The notes beneath the pieces were generated by a model that had not been told where the DNA came from, did no database searches, and saw nothing but the letters and a program-made list of their open reading frames with translations. Positions 9,673 to 18,704 of a DNA stretch of 64,000 bases are shown one piece after another. Where the stretch lies: contig NZ_CANTZW010000008.1 of the NCBI RefSeq assembly GCF_947855115.1, positions 1 to 64,000 of the forward strand, read 5' to 3'. The translations under genes were made by a program, and so were the position numbers. Every line of letters starts with the position of its first letter. Position 1 is the first letter of the stretch. This DNA is from an uncultured Parabacteroides sp. Its GTDB lineage: Bacteria > Bacteroidota > Bacteroidia > Bacteroidales > Tannerellaceae.

Positions 9673-11658
9673 ATGAAAACGAACCTTAGTTCTCAAATTA
9701 CTCTGACGCGTATACCATTGCGGTATTATCGCCCGGAAAATGCTTTCGAGCATTCAGTTTTAACTCGTTTGGAAAAGATTCCGACAAACATTTATGAATC
9801 GGCCGAGGAAGGTTCTTTCGCTATCGCTAAAGAGGTAGCAACACAAATTCGTAAAAAACAAGATATCGGTAAACCCTTCGTGATCGCTTTGCCTGGAGGA
9901 CGTTCTCCGTTGAGCGTTTACAAGGAGTTGATCCGTATGCATAAAGAGGAGAAATTAAGTTTCCGTAACGTGATCGCTTTCGTGGAATATGAGTTCTATC
10001 CATTGGCTAATCCCAGTGCCGGAAATCTGGCTCGCTTGAAAGAGGAGTTGTTTGATCAAGTCGATATTGATCCGGCGAATATCTATTGCCCGGACGGAAG
10101 TATGCCGAAAGATGCTATCTTGGATTTCTGTCGCCAATATGAGGAGACAATCCAATTGGTTGGAGGTATTGATTGCATGTTGTTAGGTATTGGTAACTCT
10201 AGCAATATCATGTTCAACGTGAGTGGAACAACTATCAGCTCACGTACTCGTATGGTCTTGTTGGAGGGCGCTTCCCGTAAAGAGGCGGCCCGTACGTTCC
10301 CTTCACAGGAAAATGTCCCGGCAGGTATCATTACGATGGGTATCTCTACGATGATGAATGCGCGTAGCGTTATCTTGATGGCTTGGGGCGAGGATAAGGC
10401 TAGCATTGTCGCTAAGACTGTTGAGGGAAAAGTTAGCGATGCGGTTCCTTCCAGCTATTTACAGAATCATCCGAACGCAAAGGTTGTGATTGATCTTTCC
10501 GCGTCCTACGATTTGACTCGTATTAGCCATCCTTGGTTGGTGACCAGTTGCGAATGGGATAATAAATTGATCCGTCGTGCGATCGTTTGGTTGTGTCAGT
10601 TGACGGGCAAACCGATCTTGAAATTGACGAACAAGGATTATAGCGAACATGGATTGGGCGAATTGTTAGCCCTGTACGGGTCTGCATATAATGTAAATAT
10701 CAAGATATTCAATGATATCCAACATACGATTACCGGATGGCCGGGGGGCAAGCCCAATGCTGATGATTCCAATCGGCCGGAACGTGCGAATCCGTATCCG
10801 AAGAAAGTGATCGTATTCAGCCCGCATCCGGATGATGACGTGATTTCTATGGGCGGTACATTGCGTCGTTTATGCGATCAACATCATGATGTGCATGTGG
10901 CTTACGAGACTTCCGGTAATATTGCCGTTGGCGATGAGGAAGTAATCCGTTATTGCGAGTATCTGCGTGATGTATGCGAGAGATATTCACCCGACTCAGC
11001 CGTGAAAGATAAAGCGAACGAGATCATCAACTACCTACGTTACGAAAAGGTAGAGAATGGTGAGCCTGAAAGAAAGGATGTCTTGTTTATGAAAGGAACG
11101 ATCCGTCGTGAGGAAGCTCGTCATGGCTGCCGTTACTCGGGAGTGAAGGATGATCATGTTCATTTCTTGGATCTTCCGTTTTATGAGACTGGTCTGGTGA
11201 AAAAGAACGATTTGAGTGAGGCTGATAAAGATGTCGTAAAAGCTCTGTTGCTTGAGATTAAACCGGATCAAATGTTTGTCGCTGGAGACTTGGCAGACCC
11301 ACACGGAACTCACAAGGTTTGTCTGGATGCTGTGTTGGCTGCTATCGACGAGGTAAAAGATGAGGAATGGATGAAGAATTGCCGTGTATGGATGTACCGG
11401 GGTGCGTGGGCAGAATGGGAAATGGACCATATCGAGATGGCTGTACCTATCAGTCCGGAAGAGTTGCGCTTCAAACGTAACGCTATCTTGAAGCATCAAT
11501 CGCAAGCCGAGAGCGCTCCGTATCTGGGTGACGATGAGCGTTTGTTCTGGCAGCGTGCCGAAGATCGTAATCGGGCTACCGCTGAGTTGTATCGTCAGTT
11601 AGGCTTAGCTTCTTATGAGGCTATCGAGGCCTTTGTCCAATATATCCCGTTAAGATAA
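9673..11658 (+). CDS. NagB-like (glucosamine-6-phosphate deaminase-like) domain fused to a PIG-L/LmbE deacetylase domain
   Basis: Two-domain cytoplasmic protein of 661 residues. Residues about 50-300 align with glucosamine-6-phosphate deaminase (ALPGGRSPLSVYKELIRMHK, then SSRTRM, then VEGKVSDAVPSSYLQNHPN). The catalytic blocks are lost: the NMDEY block is VEYEF (about 105-109) and the GNDGHIAFNEP block is GNSSNIMFNVS (about 173-183), so the residues matching E. coli Asp72, Asp141, His143 and Glu148 are all replaced. Residues about 378-640 are a PIG-L/LmbE-type zinc deacetylase with the metal motif SPHPDDD (384-387 for HPDD) and a later DPHGTH (about 541-547). Fusions of this length are known in Bacteroides as putative glucosamine-6-phosphate deaminase-like proteins. 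The nagA neighbours place it in amino-sugar metabolism. The real activity is probably deacetylation. A terminator follows. Confidence 0.85.
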   Translation: MKTNLSSQITLTRIPLRYYRPENAFEHSVLTRLEKIPTNIYESAEEGSFAIAKEVATQIRKKQDIGKPFVIALPGGRSPLSVYKELIRMHKEEKLSFRNVIAFVEYEFYPLANPSAGNLARLKEELFDQVDIDPANIYCPDGSMPKDAILDFCRQYEETIQLVGGIDCMLLGIGNSSNIMFNVSGTTISSRTRMVLLEGASRKEAARTFPSQENVPAGIITMGISTMMNARSVILMAWGEDKASIVAKTVEGKVSDAVPSSYLQNHPNAKVVIDLSASYDLTRISHPWLVTSCEWDNKLIRRAIVWLCQLTGKPILKLTNKDYSEHGLGELLALYGSAYNVNIKIFNDIQHTITGWPGGKPNADDSNRPERANPYPKKVIVFSPHPDDDVISMGGTLRRLCDQHHDVHVAYETSGNIAVGDEEVIRYCEYLRDVCERYSPDSAVKDKANEIINYLRYEKVENGEPERKDVLFMKGTIRREEARHGCRYSGVKDDHVHFLDLPFYETGLVKKNDLSEADKDVVKALLLEIKPDQMFVAGDLADPHGTHKVCLDAVLAAIDEVKDEEWMKNCRVWMYRGAWAEWEMDHIEMAVPISPEELRFKRNAILKHQSQAESAPYLGDDERLFWQRAEDRNRATAELYRQLGLASYEAIEAFVQYIPLR

Positions 11659-11681
11659 TATCTAGTTGGTAGAATAATTTG

Positions 11682-11719
11682 AAAGCCCTATCTGATTAAG
11701 TTCGGATAGGGCTTTTTGT
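11682..11719 (+). terminator. Strong rho-independent terminator after the amino-sugar genes
   Basis: AAAGCCCTATC (11682-11692) pairs perfectly with GATAGGGCTTT (11705-11715) over 11 bp, with a 12-base loop and a following T run. It begins 24 bases after the stop of the NagB-like gene. Confidence 0.9.
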
Positions 11720-11726
11720 TTTTATG

Positions 11727-11758
11727 TTGTTTTTTTCGAGTGGACATAAGTATTTTTG
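11727..11758 (+). promoter_or_regulatory. Promoter for the ECF sigma gene
   Basis: TATTTTTG (11751-11758) matches TAnnTTTG, with TTG at 11727-11729 placed 21 bases upstream. The start codon is 76 bases downstream. It fits the primary sigma factor, which is usual for a sigma/anti-sigma pair that is always present. Confidence 0.45.
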
Positions 11759-11833
11759 TTTCTATGATCGTATATAAATAAAAGGAAATGCCTTGAATCG
11801 TCTATATTAATACAAGAAACGTCCACATTGAGT

Positions 11834-12388
11834 ATGAAAGACAATATCGTCAGGAGCCGTGAATTGGATAAATTCAAACTTTTATATCTGGAGAATGCGC
11901 CCAGATTGATCTTTTATGCCTCAAAATATGTAGATGAAGATACGGCAGAGGATTTGGTACATGACATTTTTATCAAGATCTGGCAAAAAAAGGATACTTA
12001 TTTTCTGGAGGAGGGGTTAAAGACATATCTATTCCGTTCTGTCCAAAACGCTTGCCTCGACTACCTGAAGCATAAATCGATAGAAATGACTTATGCGGAT
12101 GAGGTCGCCCGTAAATTAAAGATAGAGGAGATACATTATTATAATAATCAATCGGATGTGGCAGAGCTGGAGAAAGAGCGTTTGGAATCCGTCTATCGGG
12201 AAATAGCCAAATTACCGGATAGATGCAGGGAAATTTTTACGTTGGCTTATGTGGATGGAAAGAAATCTGCAGAGATTGCGGGGATGCTAAATATTTCTCA
12301 ACGTACGGTTGAGGCGCAACTTTATAAAGGTTTGAAGATTATACGGAATATCTTGGCATTTTTCATTCAGGCGTTATTTTTTCCTTGA
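11834..12388 (+). CDS. ECF-type RNA polymerase sigma factor (SusC-coupled)
   Basis: Extracytoplasmic-function sigma factor that should turn on the downstream susCD genes when FecR releases it. The region-2 pattern (DEDTAEDLVHDIFIKIWQKKD) and the region-4 helix-turn-helix (KSAEIAGMLNISQRTVEAQL) are clear, and the 184-residue length is typical. I chose ATG 11834; the frame also opens at TTG 11828, two codons earlier. It is followed after 53 bases by the FecR gene and then an STN-SusC, the standard order of Bacteroidetes trans-envelope glycan-sensing units. Confidence 0.93.
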   Translation: MKDNIVRSRELDKFKLLYLENAPRLIFYASKYVDEDTAEDLVHDIFIKIWQKKDTYFLEEGLKTYLFRSVQNACLDYLKHKSIEMTYADEVARKLKIEEIHYYNNQSDVAELEKERLESVYREIAKLPDRCREIFTLAYVDGKKSAEIAGMLNISQRTVEAQLYKGLKIIRNILAFFIQALFFP

Positions 12389-12441
12389 AAATACCGGGAA
12401 ATGCGTAAGTAAAAAGAAAGAATCGGTCGTATATATAATAA

Positions 12442-13494
12442 ATGAATTTGAAAATGGAATCTAATAACCATATAGAAGAACTAATTATACGTTATTTGCA
12501 AGATGAGATCCAAGAGGATGAACTCCGGGTCTTGGATGCTTGGATTCATGAAAGTGATACTAATAAGTCTCACTTCTTTGAACTTAAGAATCTTTTCGAC
12601 TCCCGGAAGGAGGCGGTGTTCTTGAACCGTTATTCCGCGGAACGTAGCTGGGAACGGATGGTAGGGAAATTGGAAACAGCTTCCGGCATACCTGCAAGAT
12701 CAAAGTTCCTTGATAGATCGTTCTGGTTCTCTTTCTTGAGATATGCAGCGATTATCGTAGTCGCTATAGGAGTGGGAATGGGTATGAATCAATGGATAAA
12801 TAATCGTTTACATTCAAGAGGTACGGATTATAATGAGATCGTGGTGGAAAAAGGTGGACGTGCGAACACGTTATTGCTATCGGATGGCAGTAAGGTCATA
12901 CTCAATGCCTCTACTCGTTTTAAATATCCCACTTCTTTTAACGGGGATGAACGTGTGGTCCATCTGGAAGGAGAGGCTTATTTCGAGATTGCGAAAGATC
13001 ATTCGAAACCTTTTGTCGTAAAATTGAAGAATCAACAAATCACGGTACTGGGAACCTCTTTCAATATACAAGCTTTTAATAATGAACGTTTTAGTGTTAC
13101 TACTTTATTAAGTGGTAGTATCCTGTTGGAATCTTTTGATGCGCAGGGACGGAAAATGAGTCGTATGAAACTAAGACCAAACCAGCAGGCCCGGTCGGAT
13201 AATCGGACTGGCTCTATTTTCTTATCGGAAACCGATGCCTCGATCTCGAACGCTTGGGTAGGCGGGAAATACCGTTTTAAGGATGAGACTTTGGCCTCTA
13301 TCGCAAAACGTCTGGAAAATTATTATGGGGTAAATATCCATTTGGCACATGATAGCTTACGGAATATCCGCTATACAGGAACTTTTTCCTTGGATCAAGG
13401 TATACAAGAAGTACTGGATATTATAAACTCGGAAGAACAATTCACTTTCACGAAAGATGGAAAAAATATTCTGATATCGGCGAGAAGCAAGTAA
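12442..13494 (+). CDS. FecR-family anti-sigma factor
   Basis: Inner-membrane anti-sigma protein that binds the ECF sigma factor in the cytoplasm and the STN domain of SusC in the periplasm. The order is a cytoplasmic N-terminal part (HIEELIIRYLQDEIQ), one membrane helix (about residues 95-115, YAAIIVVAIGVGMGM), a FecR domain (about 130-235, with VHLEGEAYFEIAKDHSKPF) and a C-terminal DUF4974-like domain (about 275-345). The 350-residue length is normal. ATG 12454 is an alternative start four codons in. A terminator follows at 13556, so the sigma/anti-sigma genes form their own unit. Confidence 0.93.
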   Translation: MNLKMESNNHIEELIIRYLQDEIQEDELRVLDAWIHESDTNKSHFFELKNLFDSRKEAVFLNRYSAERSWERMVGKLETASGIPARSKFLDRSFWFSFLRYAAIIVVAIGVGMGMNQWINNRLHSRGTDYNEIVVEKGGRANTLLLSDGSKVILNASTRFKYPTSFNGDERVVHLEGEAYFEIAKDHSKPFVVKLKNQQITVLGTSFNIQAFNNERFSVTTLLSGSILLESFDAQGRKMSRMKLRPNQQARSDNRTGSIFLSETDASISNAWVGGKYRFKDETLASIAKRLENYYGVNIHLAHDSLRNIRYTGTFSLDQGIQEVLDIINSEEQFTFTKDGKNILISARSK

Positions 13495-13555
13495 CAAAAT
13501 AAGATGTATAACCTTAAACATTTGAGTTGCCTATGATAAATACCTGATAACAAAA

Positions 13556-13598
13556 AAGAATCGGGACTGACACCACTCATCCCCGATCCTTATTCATT
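13556..13598 (+). terminator. Terminator between fecR and the STN-susC
   Basis: ATCGGG (13560-13565) pairs with CCCGAT (13582-13587), extended by AAG against CTT across one mismatch, and a run of T (13597-13602) follows. It separates the regulator genes from the susC they control. Confidence 0.55.
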
Positions 13599-13684
13599 TT
13601 TTAATTATTTAATCACCTTATTCGTCTGTCTGCTAAAACCGTACGATTAAGGTAAGTCATTAATAAAAAAATATTTACAAATTT

Positions 13685-16600
13685 ATGGAAAAAGTTGGGA
13701 ATAGTGATGATCTATTGCTTAAAAAAATTAAATCAATCATGAAGATCACATTGCTTTTTTTAATAGTAGGTATATTGCATGTCTCGGCAGATACCTATGC
13801 GCAAAAAGTTTCGGTTACGGTAGAAGTAAAGAGCGGGACGTTTTACGATGTTGTCTCGGAGATAGAGAAACAGACCGAGTTCATGTTCTTTTATAAGAGC
13901 GAGGATATCGATAATAACAAGCAGGTGAATATACGAATGAAGAATCGCCAAGTAACCGATGTGCTGAATGAGTTGTTGAAAAATACGAATTTAACCTATC
14001 GTATATCAGGTAAACACATTACAATACTGAAGAAAGATACTGTACAGCAACAGAAGAGAAAGGTTACAGGTATTGTTACCGACCCGGATGGCATACCGGT
14101 TATTGGAGCCAATGTCGTGGTTAAGGGTACAACGGTCGGCACAGTTACGGATTTGGATGGAAAGTTTAGTTTGGATGTGGCCAGTAGTGATATTCTTTCA
14201 TTTTCTTATATCGGTTATGCGGAACAAGAGATAGAGGTGGGAAATCGTACTCTGTTTAACGTGAAGTTGGCGGAAGACTACAAGGCGCTTGAAGAGGTTG
14301 TTGTCGTAGGGTATGGTACGATGTTGAAACGAAACTTGTCTACTTCAGTGGGTTCCGTGGATTCGGAGAAGTTGTTGGAACGTCCTAATGCTACAAATGT
14401 ATTCCAAGGATTAGCCGGAAAGGTGGCTGGTGTTAATATCGCCTTGAATTCAGGTGCTCCTGGCGGTAGCCCGGCAATAAAAATCCGTGGTATCGGTTCT
14501 TTGAATTCTTCCAATACGCCGTTATATGTGGTTGATGGTGTGGTTGGTGTAGATCCAGACCAGATTGATCCGAATATCGTCCAGTCCATCGATATCTTGA
14601 AAGACGCTACTTCCTCTTCCATTTATGGAGCGAGAGGAGCAAATGGTGTTGTTGTGATAACAACGAAAGAAGGTAAGAAAAATACGATGAATATTTCGTA
14701 TAATACAGTTCTATCTGCGGGAACTTTAGCTCGTAAGGTGGATGTCTTAAACGCTGAAGAGGCTCTTGATGTATTCAAGCGTGCGTATGAGGCTCAACCA
14801 GGGCGTATCGCTCCTCATTTAGACCCGACGAATGTATTTACACATAAAGATGATCTATTTAATCCGGACGGTACTCCGAAATATGATACGGACTGGCAGG
14901 ATGCTGTGACCCGTACGGCTTTTTCCCATCAACATTCGCTTAGTTTCTCTGGGGGAAGTGATAAGCTGACCGCTGTGGCGAATGTTAGTTATAAAGACAA
15001 TCAAGGTATTATGTTGGAAACTTATAAGCGTCAGTTGAATGCGTTTATTAATGTGGGATGGGATTTGAAGGAATGGTTTCATTTACAGGCCATGTTGAAT
15101 GTGGGGTCTAGTAATGCCCGTAACTCGGAGAACACGATTTCTAGATATACATTGGAGGCATTACCTTTTCTTCCTGTTCAATATGAGGATGGTACGTATT
15201 CTCGTAAAGGGGATTATCCCGGTGCGGAAGATACGGAGAACCCCGTGAAAATTTTAAAAGAACGTAAAAATATAGATAAGAACCAGTATACGTTGGCCAA
15301 TGTGATCGGTACCTTTAAGATTACTCCTTGGTTGAAATTAACGACCAGTTTTAGCCGTCAGGATGGTTCTTATATCAATTCAGCCTATAATCCGAGTACA
15401 TTGTTTGGTTATGGAGATACTCAAAAAGGTAAGGCAGAAAGAGCCCATAAAAATACGATGTCATGGACGAACGAGGATTACCTTACGTTTGATAAAAGTT
15501 GGAATAGACATAACTTGAATGTTGTTGCGGGAGCCAGTTGGTATTATTCAAAGACGGAGAAGAGTGAACTTGGAGCAGAAAATTTCTTCGATGATTATTT
15601 TGAGTATAATAATATGGGAGTTGGTACTGTACGCTCTAAGGTAGGATCTGATTACACGGATAATAAAATGAATTCTTACTATGCCCGTGTCAATTATAAT
15701 TTTGACGATCGTTATTTATTGGGGGCTTCTTTCCGTGAGGACGGTTCTTCTCGTTTCGGTTTGAACAACCAATACGGTTTCTTTCCTTCATTCTCGGCCG
15801 CTTGGCGTGTATCGAATGAGAATTTCTTTGAAAATGCGAAAAAGGTGATTGACGACATGAAAATCCGTTTGAGTTATGGTACGGTAGGAAATGCGGAAAT
15901 TGGCGATTATGCGTCTATGGCACGTTATGAGAACAAACGCCTTCCTTTTGGTAAGGAGATGACAACGATCGTTACTTTGAAAAGCATGGCGAATCCAGAT
16001 TTACGTTGGGAGAAATCCAGGCAATTTGACGCAGGTATAGACTTGAGTTTCTTTAATGGGCGTATTGAGTTTATGGCAGATTACTATCATAAGATCACGA
16101 CAGATTTATTATATGAATTACAATTGCCGTCAAACTCGGGATATGAGAAAACCATGACAAATTTGGGTAAGATTCGTAATCAAGGTCTAGAGATGAGTTT
16201 GAATACTCGCAATATACAAAGTCGTGACTTCTTGTGGACTACCTCTTGGAATTATACGATGAATCGTTCGATGGTACTGGATATAAATGATAATATTATC
16301 AGTAAATGGGGAGGACGTATTGAGGAAGGGCATCCTTTGAATGCTCTTTACGGCTATGTTCGCCTAGGTACGTGGGGGACTGATGAAGCGGAAGAAGCCG
16401 CTAAGTATAATAAGAAACCCGGTGATATCAAGTATTGGGATAAGAATGGTAATGGGATGAAGGATGGAGAAGACCAAGACTATATTGGTAACGGTGCTCC
16501 TAAGTTCGAGATGAATATGACGAATACGTTCTCGTGGAAAGGTTTCACGTTTATGTTTGATTTGCAATGGGTGTACGGTAATAAATTGATTAACTTCACT

Positions 16601-16999
16601 CGTCAGTTGATGGGGAATCGTGTGACATTCTCCAATGCTTATGCGGACATTCCGGTGAATGCTTGGACTCCGGAGAACCAGAATACGATGGTGCCGAGTT
16701 TACGTCTTCCGGGAGATGGATATGAGAATGACGTGGATTCTTGGAGTTGTGAGCCCGGTTCATTCTTGCGTTTACGTAATATCGGCTTGAAATACGACTT
16801 TAGTTCCCGTATGCTTTCGGCTGCTCACATCAAGAGTTTATCCTTGGGGTTCAATGTAGAGAATGCTTTTTTGATTACGAACTATTCCGGTAGCGATCCG
16901 GAGGTGACGAGTTATGATGCCGTATTTGAGCAAGGGGTGGATTTCTATACATATCCCAAGCCTCGGACATATTCATTTACCTTAGGTGTTAATTTCTAA
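13685..16999 (+). CDS. SusC-type TonB-dependent transporter with N-terminal STN signalling domain
   Basis: Outer-membrane glycan transporter that also senses its ligand. After a signal sequence (cleavage probably near DTYAQ, residue 40) comes an STN domain (about 42-116, with VVSEIEKQTEFMFFYKSEDI), then a carboxypeptidase-D-regulatory-like domain (about 125-198), the TonB-box-like EEVVVVGYGT (203-212), plug and barrel ending in VNF. The 1104-residue length is normal for this longer class. The STN domain and the sigma/FecR genes just upstream predict FecA-like signalling: ligand binding, contact with FecR, release of the sigma factor. The gene could start at codon 19 (13739), which also gives a good signal peptide. 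Its susD follows after 33 bases. Confidence 0.95.
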   Translation: MEKVGNSDDLLLKKIKSIMKITLLFLIVGILHVSADTYAQKVSVTVEVKSGTFYDVVSEIEKQTEFMFFYKSEDIDNNKQVNIRMKNRQVTDVLNELLKNTNLTYRISGKHITILKKDTVQQQKRKVTGIVTDPDGIPVIGANVVVKGTTVGTVTDLDGKFSLDVASSDILSFSYIGYAEQEIEVGNRTLFNVKLAEDYKALEEVVVVGYGTMLKRNLSTSVGSVDSEKLLERPNATNVFQGLAGKVAGVNIALNSGAPGGSPAIKIRGIGSLNSSNTPLYVVDGVVGVDPDQIDPNIVQSIDILKDATSSSIYGARGANGVVVITTKEGKKNTMNISYNTVLSAGTLARKVDVLNAEEALDVFKRAYEAQPGRIAPHLDPTNVFTHKDDLFNPDGTPKYDTDWQDAVTRTAFSHQHSLSFSGGSDKLTAVANVSYKDNQGIMLETYKRQLNAFINVGWDLKEWFHLQAMLNVGSSNARNSENTISRYTLEALPFLPVQYEDGTYSRKGDYPGAEDTENPVKILKERKNIDKNQYTLANVIGTFKITPWLKLTTSFSRQDGSYINSAYNPSTLFGYGDTQKGKAERAHKNTMSWTNEDYLTFDKSWNRHNLNVVAGASWYYSKTEKSELGAENFFDDYFEYNNMGVGTVRSKVGSDYTDNKMNSYYARVNYNFDDRYLLGASFREDGSSRFGLNNQYGFFPSFSAAWRVSNENFFENAKKVIDDMKIRLSYGTVGNAEIGDYASMARYENKRLPFGKEMTTIVTLKSMANPDLRWEKSRQFDAGIDLSFFNGRIEFMADYYHKITTDLLYELQLPSNSGYEKTMTNLGKIRNQGLEMSLNTRNIQSRDFLWTTSWNYTMNRSMVLDINDNIISKWGGRIEEGHPLNALYGYVRLGTWGTDEAEEAAKYNKKPGDIKYWDKNGNGMKDGEDQDYIGNGAPKFEMNMTNTFSWKGFTFMFDLQWVYGNKLINFTRQLMGNRVTFSNAYADIPVNAWTPENQNTMVPSLRLPGDGYENDVDSWSCEPGSFLRLRNIGLKYDFSSRMLSAAHIKSLSLGFNVENAFLITNYSGSDPEVTSYDAVFEQGVDFYTYPKPRTYSFTLGVNF

Positions 17000-17032
17000 T
17001 TGTTTAATCTTTGTTTCGTAAAAAATTAAGAT

Positions 17033-18547
17033 ATGAAAAATAAAACAAATGTATGGATGTGTAGCTTACTTTCTGCTACAATGGCTTTTACATCTTGTAC
17101 AAATTTTTTAGAAGAAGACCCGAAGACGTTCTTAAGCCCTTCTGAATATTATACAACAGAGAACCAGATCAAGGCTGCTGTAGATGGTACTTATGATGGG
17201 CTTGATGATTTGTTAAGCTCCGACTTGGAGATTGCCACTGTTCACCTTTTCAACTTGGAATATCTTGTAGGTACCAGTTATCGTCCTCGTGCGGCAGGTA
17301 ACGAACAGAACCAATTCTTGTTGCTTTCAGGTTTAGAGGAGAGTAATGGTATTGTACGTAATTTTTGGAAGGCTACTTTCTTTCCTTTGGAGAACTGCAA
17401 TAGCGTAATTCAAAATGTTTCCGCTACGGATATCATTAGTGAGAGTCAGAAAGTGAAGTATCTGGGAGAAGCCTATTTTTTACGGGCATATTACTATTTT
17501 CAAGGAGTACAATTATTCGGGGATATTCCGTTGAAGACGGAACCTACGGTAGACCTGAATACCGTGAAGATACCAAGGGCTCCCAAAGAGGATATCTATA
17601 ACCAGATCGTGGAAGACTTGAAAAAAGCTGAGCAGTCTGGTTTGGATTGGACAGACAAAACGGGTCATGTCTCCATGGGAGCGATCAAAACTCTTTTAGC
17701 CAAAGTTTATTTGACAATGGCTGGTTATCCGCTTCAAAAAGGAAATGAGTATTATCAATTGGCTTACGAGAAAGCCAAGGAGGTTATTGATAGTGGGGCT
17801 TTTAGCTTGTTTGCGGATTATAAGGATTTGCGTGCGGCGGGAAATGAGAATAGTGGCGAGCATATTTTTATGATTCAGAGAGAGGCACAAGATGCCGGGG
17901 CTCCTTTCCATTTTGGTCTTTTACCTTATCCCGAGCAACCGATTTCCATTACTCCCGCTTATGGAGGAGGTTTGGCTCCTCGTGAAGAGTTCTATGATAG
18001 CTATAACGACCAAGATCTCCGTAAGCAGAATGAGGCGTTTTTCTATACCTCTAAGCCTAAATATGGTGATCCTGAAACAATGATAACTTTGGATGTTCCC
18101 TATTTATGTAAATATTGGGATGAGGATGCGGAATCGACGGGAAAGAGTGGGGCGAATATCCCGGTTTACCGCTATGCGGACGTACTATTGATGTGTGCGG
18201 AAGCGAAAGCCAATTTGGATGGAGGATCTACATCCGATGCTACGGCAGTAGATGCTTATTTCCAAGTCCGTCATCGTGCGTTACCCGATGAGGCGAAACC
18301 TACTTCTATCACGGTCGATCAAGTATTGAAAGAACGTGCATGGGAACTTTGTTATGAGTTCACGGGATGGTATGATATGTTGCGTACTCATCGTGCGTTT
18401 GATCCGGTATCGGGACAAATGGTTGATTTGCTCGGTTATCAAGCGGTTAATCATACTTATCCGTTTAAAGAATCAGATTTGGTTTTCCCTATACCTTTGC
18501 GTGAGAAAGAACTGAATCCTCTGCTAGGAGAAGAGGTCGCTCGTTAA
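17033..18547 (+). CDS. SusD/RagB-family glycan-binding lipoprotein
   Basis: Partner of the STN-SusC encoded just upstream. It has a lipoprotein signal with lipobox AFTSC (Cys22), followed by TNFLEEDPKTFLSP, and the TPR-like family segments AEAYFLRAYYYFQGVQLFGDIPL-type and YRYADVLLMCAEAKANL. The length of 504 residues is normal. The C-terminus (LREKELNPLLGEEVAR) is slightly unlike the usual NPNLxQNPGY ending. The nested inverted repeats at 18589-18650 separate it from the enzyme genes, which could let susCD messenger be more abundant than the enzyme messenger. Confidence 0.94.
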   Translation: MKNKTNVWMCSLLSATMAFTSCTNFLEEDPKTFLSPSEYYTTENQIKAAVDGTYDGLDDLLSSDLEIATVHLFNLEYLVGTSYRPRAAGNEQNQFLLLSGLEESNGIVRNFWKATFFPLENCNSVIQNVSATDIISESQKVKYLGEAYFLRAYYYFQGVQLFGDIPLKTEPTVDLNTVKIPRAPKEDIYNQIVEDLKKAEQSGLDWTDKTGHVSMGAIKTLLAKVYLTMAGYPLQKGNEYYQLAYEKAKEVIDSGAFSLFADYKDLRAAGNENSGEHIFMIQREAQDAGAPFHFGLLPYPEQPISITPAYGGGLAPREEFYDSYNDQDLRKQNEAFFYTSKPKYGDPETMITLDVPYLCKYWDEDAESTGKSGANIPVYRYADVLLMCAEAKANLDGGSTSDATAVDAYFQVRHRALPDEAKPTSITVDQVLKERAWELCYEFTGWYDMLRTHRAFDPVSGQMVDLLGYQAVNHTYPFKESDLVFPIPLREKELNPLLGEEVAR

Positions 18548-18588
18548 AAGTCTGCAGGCTATTCTCTGAACTAGGAACGTGTTAAAAT

Positions 18589-18656
18589 ATTACTATCCAT
18601 GGTAATCCGGATTACTATTTATAGTAAATACGATTATAATGGATAGTAATGTTTTT
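18589..18656 (+). promoter_or_regulatory. Nested inverted-repeat structure between susD and the SGNH gene
   Basis: An outer perfect 12-bp inverted repeat, ATTACTATCCAT (18589-18600) and ATGGATAGTAAT (18639-18650), encloses a perfect 14-bp palindrome GTAATCCGGATTAC (18602-18615) and a second dyad TTACTAT-TT-ATAGTAA (18612-18627), which overlap by four bases. The right outer arm is followed by GTTTTTAAT. As RNA it could act as an attenuator or a 3'-end protector for susCD; as DNA it is a cluster of related sites. The function is inferred. Confidence 0.5.
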
Positions 18657-18704
18657 AATACAGTATATATTATTCATCATAAGAATTAGAGAAAAGAAAA
18701 AGAG

